From Deltaproteobacteria bacterium (GTDB taxonomy: Bacteria; Desulfobacterota; Syntrophia; Syntrophales; UBA5619), in assembly GCA_021372695.1 (NCBI GenBank), contig JAJFTY010000112.1, positions 1 through 46,187 of the forward strand: a DNA stretch of 46,187 nucleotides, read 5' to 3'. The position numbers and the translations under genes are program-made. Positions 28,660-34,976 of this stretch are shown here, piece after piece (the first letter of the stretch is position 1; every line of letters starts with the position of its first letter). Below the pieces are notes generated by a model. It did not search any database, had not been told where the DNA came from, and saw only the letters and a program-made list of their open reading frames with translations.

Positions 28660-30617
28660 AGAAAGAAGCCTGGTTTGGACTATCGATCATGGCGCTGGTG
28701 GTGATCGGCGTCTTCTGGGCAATGCCCCCGTTTGCACAGTGGACGAACGGCCACCTTGGTCTTCTGATGCTCGCAATGATCGTCATCGCGATCATGCTCG
28801 GCTTTCCCACCGCCTTCACCCTGATGGGGATGGGAACGATGTTCGCCTTTTTCTGCTATTACGGCCAGAACCCGAACACGGCGGTGAACCACACATTATA
28901 CCTGGTGGCGCAGCGGGCCTTTGCCGTCATGAACAATGACGTTCTGATTTCGATTCCGCTGTTCGTCTTCATGGGGTACCTCGTCGAGAGGGCCAACCTG
29001 ATCGGCAGGCTCTTCAAGAGCCTCCACCTGGCGACCTCCCGGATTCCCGGATCGCTCGCCGTCGCGACGATCATCACCTGCGCGATCTTCGCGACCGCGA
29101 CCGGGATCATCGGGGCGGTCGTGACGCTCATGGGACTCCTTGCCTTTCCGGCAATGCTCAAGGCAGGTTACAGCGTCCGGCTCTCGGCGGGCGTCGTGTG
29201 CGCCGGGGGAACCCTCGGCATCCTGATCCCTCCCTCGGTCCTCCTGATCCTTTATGGCGCGACCGCGGGCGTCTCGGTCGTCCAGCTCTACGCCGGGGCC
29301 TTTCTGCCTGGCATCATGCTGACCTGCCTCTATCTCGGCTACATGATCCTCTCCGCGAAGCTCAAGCCGAGCATCGCCCCGCCCCTTTCCGCAGAGGACC
29401 AGCGGGTCGATCTGCCCAAGTTTGCGGAAGTGATCTCCAGGAAGACAGACAACGTCATGGTTGGCCTGATCGGCGCGATCAAGGGGAAGCGGAACGCCGA
29501 TGTCCCGATGAAGACCCTGCTCCAGCACCTGGTCATCGCCATCCTCCCGGCAATCGCGGGTGCGCTCCTCGTTCTGGTGATCTGGCTCTGGACCACGGCC
29601 CCCACGCTGGTGGATACGTCAGGCGTGCAGGAGATGGGCGGCGGCTCTTTGATCGAAGGAACGGTCGGCGATGAAGGTTCAGTAGAGGAATCGCAGCCAG
29701 GCAGCCTCGCAGAGCCTCCGGCCGAGGAGGGCGGCCTCGCGGAGCCTCCGGCCGAATCCGCTCCCGGGGCACCCGCCGTGGCTGCAACCCCGACGGCACC
29801 ACAGACGCCTCCCTCCAAGGTCGCCGCTGCACCGGTCGCCCCGGCGGCGCCCGGACGCAATCCGGCCCCCCTGGCGTTCTGGATCACCTTTGGCATCGTC
29901 GCTGCGGGGCTGGTGATCTTTTATGCGATCTTCACCTTCACCCGTCTCGAGATCTTCAAGATGCTTCTCGGGTCATTCTTCCCGCTGGCCCTGATCATTC
30001 TCGGGGTCCTGGGGTCGATCATCGTGGGGCTCGCAACCCCAACCGAGGCGGCGGCCATGGGGTCCTTCGGGGGCTTTGTCCTGGCGGCGGCGTACAAGCA
30101 GCTCAATTTCACCGTCGTCAAGGAATCGGTCTTCCTCACCGCCAAAACCTCGGCCATGGTCTGCTGGCTCTTCATCGGTTCGAACACCTTCTCGGCGGCC
30201 TTCGCCCTCCTGGGCGGCCAGGAGATCATTAATGCCTGGGTGACGTCGATGAACATGACGCCGACCCAGTTCATGCTGCTGGCGCAGGTGATCATCTTTC
30301 TGTTGGGCTGGCCGCTGGAGTGGACCGAGATCATCGTCATCTTCATGCCGATCTTCATCCCGCTCCTGGCTCACTTCAACATCGACCCCCTCTTCTTTGG
30401 TCTCCTGGTGGCCCTGAACCTCCAGACGGCGTTCCTCTCGCCGCCGGTGGCGATGGCCGCCTTCTACCTGAAGGGGGTGGCGCCGCCCCATGTGACGCTG
30501 AACCAGATCTTCGTCGGGATGCTGCCCTTCATGGTGATCCAACTGCTGGCGATCTTTTTGCTCTACATGTTTCCAGAGATCGGCCTGTGGGTGCCGTCGT
30601 TGGTGTATAGTGGATGA
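28656..30617 (+). CDS. dctM: TRAP transporter large permease subunit DctM with a ~190-residue internal insertion
   Basis: The large ion-coupled permease subunit, 653 aa against a usual length near 430. Residues 1-240 and ~436-653 match DctM (GIIGAVVTLMGLLAFPAML, GGTLGILIPPSVLL, GLATPTEAAAMGSFGGF). Between them is an insertion of about 190 residues. It contains an extra membrane helix (~288-312), a low-complexity Ala/Pro/Glu/Gly linker (~325-402) with a near-duplicate SLAEPPAEEGG/GLAEPPAES, and a second extra helix (~406-428). Two added helices keep the topology of the rest. The reading frame is intact, so this looks like a real long form and not a frameshift. Confidence 0.93.
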   Translation: MKKEAWFGLSIMALVVIGVFWAMPPFAQWTNGHLGLLMLAMIVIAIMLGFPTAFTLMGMGTMFAFFCYYGQNPNTAVNHTLYLVAQRAFAVMNNDVLISIPLFVFMGYLVERANLIGRLFKSLHLATSRIPGSLAVATIITCAIFATATGIIGAVVTLMGLLAFPAMLKAGYSVRLSAGVVCAGGTLGILIPPSVLLILYGATAGVSVVQLYAGAFLPGIMLTCLYLGYMILSAKLKPSIAPPLSAEDQRVDLPKFAEVISRKTDNVMVGLIGAIKGKRNADVPMKTLLQHLVIAILPAIAGALLVLVIWLWTTAPTLVDTSGVQEMGGGSLIEGTVGDEGSVEESQPGSLAEPPAEEGGLAEPPAESAPGAPAVAATPTAPQTPPSKVAAAPVAPAAPGRNPAPLAFWITFGIVAAGLVIFYAIFTFTRLEIFKMLLGSFFPLALIILGVLGSIIVGLATPTEAAAMGSFGGFVLAAAYKQLNFTVVKESVFLTAKTSAMVCWLFIGSNTFSAAFALLGGQEIINAWVTSMNMTPTQFMLLAQVIIFLLGWPLEWTEIIVIFMPIFIPLLAHFNIDPLFFGLLVALNLQTAFLSPPVAMAAFYLKGVAPPHVTLNQIFVGMLPFMVIQLLAIFLLYMFPEIGLWVPSLVYSG

Positions 30618-30693
30618 CGGAGGTTACCGGTTCCGCGCCGGCATTTCGGAGCGGGGTGGACTGAACCACGATGACCTCAATTGGGGGAGAAAA

Positions 30694-30885
30694 ATGCGAC
30701 ATTTTTTATTGGTAACCGGTGCCGTTGTGGGGAATTTCCTTCTGTGGGCGTTGTTCACCAAGCTCCCCGTGCATGTGATGATCATTTTCTGTCTCGTGTG
30801 CGCGTCGGGCTGTCTCATGCTCTGGACCATCGTCCACTTCGGAAAAGCGAAGAACGACGATTCGTCCACTCAAAAAAAATCGTAG
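30694..30885 (+). CDS. Small two-helix membrane protein
   Basis: A 63-residue protein of unknown function directly downstream of dctM. Starting at ATG 30694 (GGGGGAGA just upstream), it consists of two membrane helices (VTGAVVGNFLLWALF and VMIIFCLVCASGCLMLWTIV) and a short charged tail. An open frame begins at 30610, overlapping dctM by 8 bp, but its first 28 residues look non-coding. No family recognised. Position suggests a TRAP accessory or an independent small membrane protein. Confidence 0.7.
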   Translation: MRHFLLVTGAVVGNFLLWALFTKLPVHVMIIFCLVCASGCLMLWTIVHFGKAKNDDSSTQKKS

Positions 30886-30899
30886 GAACGGGGGTTCAA

Positions 30900-31109
30900 A
30901 TGCTGGAAAAAATTAGTGGATTCCTGACCATCGTTGTTGCAGTCGCGGGTCTGGCTCTGACCAGCGCTTACCAACCGCCGACGTGGATGCAGATTATCCT
31001 GGCATTTGTCGGCAGCATTGTCTGTCTGATCGGCGTTGTGTTCATGTTCGCCGAGGGGCGGATTTTTGAAAAGGGCGGCAAGGTCAAGACGACCCCAAAG
31101 GCTTCCTAA
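30900..31109 (+). CDS. Small two-helix membrane protein
   Basis: A 69-residue protein, second of the pair after dctM, 14 bp behind the previous gene. It has two hydrophobic helices (ISGFLTIVVAVAGLALTSAY and IILAFVGSIVCLIGVVFMFA) and a Lys-rich tail. The ATG at 30900 has GGGG upstream; the longer open frame is a shadow. I do not recognise a family. A terminator 140 bp downstream closes the unit. Confidence 0.7.
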   Translation: MLEKISGFLTIVVAVAGLALTSAYQPPTWMQIILAFVGSIVCLIGVVFMFAEGRIFEKGGKVKTTPKAS

Positions 31110-31251
31110 GGCACCGCAGAAAGCGCCGCGATCGCGATCCGATCCGCATCGAGTTTCAGGATCGCTCGCGGGCTCCGGTGAAAATTTCCGGTCACGCCGC
31201 TCCCTCCCACAGGTGGGAAAGGACGACCCGGCGTACCATCTATCGACAAAG

Positions 31252-31276
31252 CCCCCGCGCAACCCGCGGGGGTTTT
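31252..31276 (+). terminator. Intrinsic terminator of the TRAP operon
   Basis: CCCCCGCG (31252-31259) pairs with CGCGGGGG (31265-31272), followed by TTTTACTTT. It separates the TRAP operon with its two small genes from ftsY. The gap 31110-31251 shows nothing coding. Confidence 0.85.
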
Positions 31277-31279
31277 ACT

Positions 31280-31308
31280 TTGCATTTGCCGTCGAAAACC
31301 ATTATAGA
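31280..31308 (+). promoter_or_regulatory. Promoter of ftsY
   Basis: TTGCAT (31280-31285), a 17-bp spacer and TATAGA (31303-31308), immediately after the preceding terminator and 64 bp before the ftsY ATG. ftsY is therefore transcribed on its own here. Confidence 0.65.
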
Positions 31309-31371
31309 AATCCCCATCGTTGCACCCGCCGAATGGGGTGCGCGGGCACAATTCAGACAAGGAAAGCGTGA

Positions 31372-32316
31372 ATGGAAGAAAAGAATCATATAACAGGCTT
31401 CTTCGACCGCCTCAAATCAGGGCTTGCCAAAACGAGGAAGCTTCTTCTGACGGACGTCGACGACATCCTCCTCGGCAGCAAGCAGATCGACCAGCCTCTC
31501 TTCGACGAGTTGGAAGAGGCTCTCATCGCAGCGGACGTGGGACCGGCCTTCACCGCCGAGCTGATCGAATCCCTGAGGGAGAAGGTGAAGCGCAAGGAGC
31601 TCGGAAACGCCGATATCCTCCGGCAGGCCCTCCGGGGGACGATGCGGGAGATCCTGCTCAAAAACGAGGTTCCGCTTTCGATCCCGCGGGACACGATCCA
31701 CACGATCATGGTCGTCGGCGTCAACGGCACCGGCAAGACCACGACCATCGGTAAACTGGCCCTCCAGCTAAAGGAAGCGGGACACGGGGTCACGCTCGTG
31801 GCCGCGGATACGTTCAGGGCGGCGGCGATCGAACAGCTCGACGCCTGGGCCAAACGGGTGGACGTGCCGCTGATCCGGCAGGCCGCCAACGCCGATCCGG
31901 CCGCCGTCGTCTTCGATGCGATGCGCGCCGCCCAGGCCGGAAAGCCCGGTGTCGTGATCGTCGACACGGCGGGCCGCCTCCACACGAAGGTGAACCTGAT
32001 GGAGGAGCTCAAGAAGATGAAGCGGATCATGGCGCGGGAGCTTTCCGGCGCTCCGCATGAAATCTGGCTCGTCCTCGACGCGACGACCGGCCAGAATGCG
32101 ATCGCCCAGGCCCGGATGTTCAGGGAGGAGATCGGCGTGACGGGGCTGATCCTGACGAAGCTGGACGGGACATCCAAGGGGGGTGTCGTGATCCGCATCG
32201 CGAAGGAACTGGGTATCCCCCTTCGTTACATCGGTGTCGGTGAGCAGGCGGACGACCTGCGCCCCTTCCGGGCCGAGGAGTTCGTCGAAGCCCTCTTCGC
32301 GACAAACGGCCGCTGA
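31372..32316 (+). CDS. ftsY: Signal recognition particle receptor FtsY
   Basis: FtsY (314 aa) is the SRP receptor GTPase that delivers nascent membrane proteins to the translocon. It has a short N-terminal region, the helical N domain (about residues 20-95), and the G domain with G1 GVNGTGKTTTIGKLA (about 116-130), the SRP-GTPase insertion AADTFRAAAIEQL, G3 DTAGR, G4 TKLDG and the closing motif GVGEQADDLRPF. It lacks the long acidic domain of E. coli FtsY, as in many deltaproteobacteria. It is usually close to smc or ffh; here an 11.6-kb block separates it from smc. Confidence 0.97.
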   Translation: MEEKNHITGFFDRLKSGLAKTRKLLLTDVDDILLGSKQIDQPLFDELEEALIAADVGPAFTAELIESLREKVKRKELGNADILRQALRGTMREILLKNEVPLSIPRDTIHTIMVVGVNGTGKTTTIGKLALQLKEAGHGVTLVAADTFRAAAIEQLDAWAKRVDVPLIRQAANADPAAVVFDAMRAAQAGKPGVVIVDTAGRLHTKVNLMEELKKMKRIMARELSGAPHEIWLVLDATTGQNAIAQARMFREEIGVTGLILTKLDGTSKGGVVIRIAKELGIPLRYIGVGEQADDLRPFRAEEFVEALFATNGR

Positions 32317-32340
32317 GCGCCAGCATGAACGGAGGGTATC

Positions 32341-32463
32341 ATGGATTTGAAACCCCTCTTCGAACCCAGGACCATGGCTGCTCGAAGGATACCGGACATC
32401 AATCCCCTTATCTGCTCTGCTCGCGGCTGCGTCGCAGCCGACCCGCGCATCATTCTTTCTTGA
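32341..32463 (+). CDS. Possible 40-aa protein downstream of ftsY
   Basis: A short frame (ATG 32341, TGA 32461-32463) with an excellent ribosome site, GGAGG at 32331-32335, 5 bp before the start. The product begins MDLKPLFEPRTMAARRIPD and contains two cysteines in ICSARGCVAAD. It lies 24 bp after ftsY. I do not recognise the family. The inverted repeat GGCTGC-GTC-GCAGCC within the frame offers an alternative, RNA-level explanation. It rests on the ribosome site alone. Confidence 0.4.
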   Translation: MDLKPLFEPRTMAARRIPDINPLICSARGCVAADPRIILS

Positions 32464-32491
32464 AATTTGTTGCCGTTGCGGCGCGCCGATA

Positions 32492-32520
32492 TTGACACCC
32501 ACGGCAAAGCGTGTTAGACG
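32492..32520 (+). promoter_or_regulatory. Promoter of tRNA-Arg
   Basis: TTGACA (32492-32497), a 17-bp spacer and TAGACG (32515-32520), ending 16 bp before the first tRNA base. Confidence 0.65.
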
Positions 32521-32536
32521 GAACCCTCTTCCCGAT

Positions 32537-32613
32537 GCCCCTGTAGCTCAGACGGATAGAGCGACGGATTCCTAATCCGCAGGCCGCGAGTTCGAATCCC
32601 GCCAGGGGCACCA
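32537..32613 (+). tRNA. tRNA-Arg (anticodon CCT)
   Basis: A complete cloverleaf: acceptor GCCCCTG (32537-32543) with CAGGGGC (32603-32609), D arm GCTC...GAGC, anticodon stem CGGA/TCCG with loop TTCCTAA, T loop TTCGAAT, discriminator A and an encoded CCA. The anticodon CCT is at 32571-32573 and reads AGG. The T stem has one A-C mismatch. Confidence 0.95.
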
Positions 32614-32620
32614 TTAAATC

Positions 32621-32662
32621 AAGAGGTTATCGGAATAGTTCATTTCGATAACCTCTTTTTTT
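32621..32662 (+). terminator. Intrinsic terminator of tRNA-Arg
   Basis: A 12-bp stem (AAGAGGTTATCG, 32621-32632, with 32646-32657) and a T run to 32662, starting 7 bases after the CCA end. Confidence 0.9.
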
Positions 32663-32798
32663 GTGATCTTATCCGCCATCTTTCCATGATTTGGGTCTTC
32701 ATCCCGACCTCCTGCTCCGTCCTGAGCTCTGCCCTTCATGCGGCCGTGGTGGAGAACTCGAGATGCTCAGCCACGTCCCCAATGCCGCCACATATTCT

Positions 32799-32828
32799 TT
32801 GACATACAAGAGTCCATTGCTGCATACT
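32799..32828 (+). promoter_or_regulatory. Promoter of the HpcH/HpaI aldolase gene
   Basis: TTGACA (32799-32804), an 18-bp spacer and CATACT (32823-32828). A small hairpin GGGGAC-GGGAT-GTCCCC (32870-32886) lies in the leader before the ribosome site AAGGAG. Between the tRNA terminator and this promoter (32663-32798) I see nothing else. Confidence 0.5.
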
Positions 32829-32921
32829 CTGTCCCGCTTGAAAGAAATTCTTTTCATTTTAGAGTTACCGGGGACGGGATGTCCCCTACCATGACACGTC
32901 CACTGAAAGGAGATCCAATCT

Positions 32922-33707
32922 ATGCGACCAAACAAGTTCCGTGAACTGCTCCGCGCCGGAAAGCCGACGCTGGGAACCCGCGTCATGAGCCCATGGCCGA
33001 CGGTCATCGAGGTCCTCGGACAGGCGAAGCAGTATGACTACGTCGAGTTTCTCGCCGAGTACTCCCCCTACGATCTGCATGATCTGGACAGCCTGTGCCG
33101 GGCAGCCGAGTTGGCGGACCTGACGCCCATCATCAAGCTCGATCAGGCCGCCAGCGAGTATGTGGCGCAGAGGGCCATCGGATCCGGATTCCAGGGAGTC
33201 ATGTTCACCGACTGCCGCTCGGCCGAGGATGCCCGGCACTACGTCCGGATCGTCCGCCCGGAAACCCCGCAGGACGGCGGTCTCTTCGGCGCCGTGCCGC
33301 GCCGCTTCACCCCCCGGTCCCAGTTCGGGGGAAACGAGTACGTCCAGGCGCTTCGGGATGTGGTCGTGATCCTGATGATCGAGAAGCGCGAAGCCGTCGA
33401 CCATCTGGAAGAGATCTTGGCGGTGCCGGGGATCGATATGATTCAGTGGGGCCCCGCCGACTATTCCGTGAGCATCGGTAAACCGGGGGCGCGGCTGGAT
33501 CCCGAGATCAAGGCCGTCGAGCGGAAAGTGATCGAGACCGCACACCGCATGGGCGTCCCGGCGCGCGCGGAAATCGGCTCACCGGATGACGTCCAGTACT
33601 ACCAGGACCTCGGCGTTCGACACTTCAACCTGAACGTGGACTTGTGGATCCTGCTGCAATGGTGGACGGTCAACGGCAAGGCCGTACGGGGGACATTAGC
33701 CGTATAA
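32922..33707 (+). CDS. HpcH/HpaI aldolase/citrate lyase family protein
   Basis: A 261-residue class II (divalent-metal) aldolase of the HpcH/HpaI family, which cleaves or forms 4-hydroxy-2-oxo acids to give pyruvate or a related product. Family landmarks are the N-terminal FRELLRAGKPTLGTRV, YDYVEFLAEYSPYDL, and the metal-site region IDMIQWGPADYSVSIG (GPADLSxSxG in relatives). Expected substitutions such as Trp near the Gly suggest a divergent substrate. AAGGAG lies 9 bp before the ATG. It stands alone between tRNA-Arg and a degenerate copy of the tRNA 3' half. Confidence 0.88.
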   Translation: MRPNKFRELLRAGKPTLGTRVMSPWPTVIEVLGQAKQYDYVEFLAEYSPYDLHDLDSLCRAAELADLTPIIKLDQAASEYVAQRAIGSGFQGVMFTDCRSAEDARHYVRIVRPETPQDGGLFGAVPRRFTPRSQFGGNEYVQALRDVVVILMIEKREAVDHLEEILAVPGIDMIQWGPADYSVSIGKPGARLDPEIKAVERKVIETAHRMGVPARAEIGSPDDVQYYQDLGVRHFNLNVDLWILLQWWTVNGKAVRGTLAV

Positions 33708-33740
33708 GCGGCACCCGCTCCAATGATCGGCCGGGCGGGC

Positions 33741-33777
33741 TCCGCAGGCCGGGACTTCGAATCCCGCGAGGTACACC
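33741..33777 (+). pseudogene. Degenerate copy of the tRNA-Arg 3' half
   Basis: These 37 bases match the anticodon 3' strand, variable loop, T arm and acceptor end of the tRNA-Arg gene (32576-32612) at 32 of 37 positions. The T-loop motif TTCGAAT is intact, but two T-stem pairs are broken and the 5' half is missing, so it is not a functional tRNA. It is followed, like the true tRNA, by an intrinsic terminator. This looks like an old attachment-site or duplication scar. Confidence 0.75.
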
Positions 33778-33780
33778 CTC

Positions 33781-33826
33781 AAACAGAAAGAGTTGCGGTC
33801 ATTCGACTGTAACTCTTTCTGTTTTC
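33781..33826 (+). terminator. Terminator after the aldolase gene and tRNA remnant
   Basis: AAACAGAAAGAGTT (33781-33794) pairs perfectly with AACTCTTTCTGTTT (33811-33824), with a TTTT end. It would stop the aldolase transcript. The remaining 33827-33932 shows nothing recognisable. Confidence 0.85.
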
Positions 33827-33932
33827 GATATTCCTATTGCTGGCCGCGTGGATGTTTCCGGCGCACCGCCTGTCCATTTTGAGGGCACCTTCGTTGGGTG
33901 ACGCTGGGCAGGCTGACCGTCCGCTGGTGCTT

Positions 33933-34490
33933 CTAAATGAAGGATCGCGCGAAGAGGTCGGCGATGGCCTTCTGGCCGTTCGGTTCGAGAAAGCGTGTGC
34001 CCGTTCCCGTGATATGAATGTGGCTGATCACCGGTCCCTCACCATTCTTGTATTCACCCCACTCCGTCTTGTTCCAGCTGAACCAGCCATTCCGCTTCTG
34101 ATCGAAGACGCAAAGCGGCTTGTTGCAGAGCTTGGCGAACTCGGCGCCCCAGCCTGTGCCACCCTTGACGGTGTTGTCCGCCAGGATCTCGCCGATGACG
34201 TAGATCTCCTGGCCGTTGTTCACCTGATACCAGATGCTCTGCAGCACCTTGCGGATTGTGGGGCTCGCCGAATAGGGGCGGTTCATCAAGCGTGAGATGT
34301 ATTCCAGGCTGACATCGCCATTCTTCAGCTCTTCGGGTGTGAGGACGCGCAGACCCCGGCGCCGGACGATGTTGTGGCCCTCAAAGGAAAAGTTGACCTC
34401 GGCCATGCCGAAGCGCTCTGCGGTGGCCCCGAATTCGGCCTCCGCACCCTGGATCCCGCCGCTAAAAAGAATCACATCTTCCTTGTTCAC
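33933..34490 (-). CDS. SLOG-like Rossmannoid protein of unknown function
   Basis: A 185-residue soluble protein. An N-terminal strand-loop ILFSGGIQGAEAEFGATAERFG resembles the glycine-rich nucleotide loop of SLOG/LOG (YpsA-like) domains. A second conserved-looking block, GGTGWGAEFAKLCNKPLCVFDQ, fits the second ligand loop (GT...A...GKP.VFD in relatives). These folds bind nucleotide-derived ligands and occur in stress and conflict systems. The start is GTG 34490, with AAGGAAGGAAG upstream; the extension to 34601 runs through a terminator and is rejected. It lies 61 bp beyond the cspA terminator on the same strand. The assignment is by motif only. Confidence 0.65.
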   Translation of the reverse strand: MNKEDVILFSGGIQGAEAEFGATAERFGMAEVNFSFEGHNIVRRRGLRVLTPEELKNGDVSLEYISRLMNRPYSASPTIRKVLQSIWYQVNNGQEIYVIGEILADNTVKGGTGWGAEFAKLCNKPLCVFDQKRNGWFSWNKTEWGEYKNGEGPVISHIHITGTGTRFLEPNGQKAIADLFARSFI

Positions 34491-34550
34491 TGTCGTTTCT
34501 TCCTTCCTTCGATGGCCGCACGCAGCGACACAGCATTCTTTCCTGAAAAC

Positions 34551-34587
34551 AGAAGGGCACTCCATGATGATCATGGAGTGCCCTTCT
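34551..34587 (-). terminator. Terminator of the cold-shock gene
   Basis: A perfect 17-bp stem (34551-34567 with 34571-34587) around a 3-base loop, 14 bases past the stop codon, with TGTTTTC following on the - strand. It separates the cold-shock gene from the SLOG-like gene, though some read-through is likely because no other promoter is obvious for the latter. Confidence 0.8.
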
Positions 34588-34601
34588 CCCTTTTGGGGCA
34601 A

Positions 34602-34805
34602 TTAGGCAAGCTTCACGTTCTCTGCGGCGGGGCCCTTGGCACCGTTTACCACATCGAAGCTGACCGACTGGCCTTCCGTCAAGGTCTTGAATCCACCGGC
34701 CTGAATCGCACTGTAATGCACGAACACATCTGCATTGCCGTCGTTTCTCGCGATAAACCCGAAGCCCTTGCCTTCATTAAACCATTTCACTGTTCCTTCT
34801 GACAT
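34602..34805 (-). CDS. Cold-shock domain protein (CspA family)
   Basis: A 67-residue single-domain cold-shock protein, an RNA/ssDNA-binding OB fold acting as an RNA chaperone. RNP1 is KGFGFI (residues ~14-19) and RNP2 is VFVHYSAI. Length and composition are standard ([18 protein letters not shown] at the N-terminus). GGAGG precedes the ATG. The gene has its own strong promoter and a leader of about 135 nt with a terminator-like hairpin, pointing to RNA-level control. Confidence 0.97.
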   Translation of the reverse strand: MSEGTVKWFNEGKGFGFIARNDGNADVFVHYSAIQAGGFKTLTEGQSVSFDVVNGAKGPAAENVKLA

Positions 34806-34863
34806 AATGATCGTCCTCCTTTCCTAAAATTCACTTAAGTCGGATTCGCACTATGACAGAAAG

Positions 34864-34896
34864 AAAAAACCACCGATACTCTAACAAGTATGGTGG
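34864..34896 (-). promoter_or_regulatory. Terminator-like hairpin in the cold-shock gene leader
   Basis: On the - strand, CCACCATACT (34896-34887) pairs with AGTATCGGTGG (34880-34870, one bulge) and is followed at once by TTTTTT (34869-34864). It lies about 45 nt into the leader and 59 bases before the start codon, so it could act as a temperature- or protein-controlled attenuator. Confidence 0.65.
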
Positions 34897-34947
34897 CCAC
34901 TCTTTAAACTTCAAAATGTCTTGATCCAAACTTATTTGTTGGTGCCT

Positions 34948-34976
34948 CTTATAAGCTATGCTGTAACCCATGTCAA
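34948..34976 (-). promoter_or_regulatory. Strong promoter of the cold-shock gene
   Basis: On the - strand, TTGACA (34976-34971), a 17-bp spacer and TATAAG (34953-34948). The -35 overlaps the last codons of the Nudix gene. This is the closest match to the sigma-70 consensus in this part of the window. Confidence 0.8.

Noticed and set aside
33741..33777. Second functional tRNA-Arg
   Set aside because: Only the 3' half is present, T-stem pairs are broken and no matching acceptor strand lies upstream.
34491..34601. N-terminal extension of the SLOG-like protein to an ATG at 34601
   Set aside because: It would translate through the perfect terminator hairpin of the cold-shock gene. The GTG at 34490 has a better ribosome site and starts at the conserved strand.
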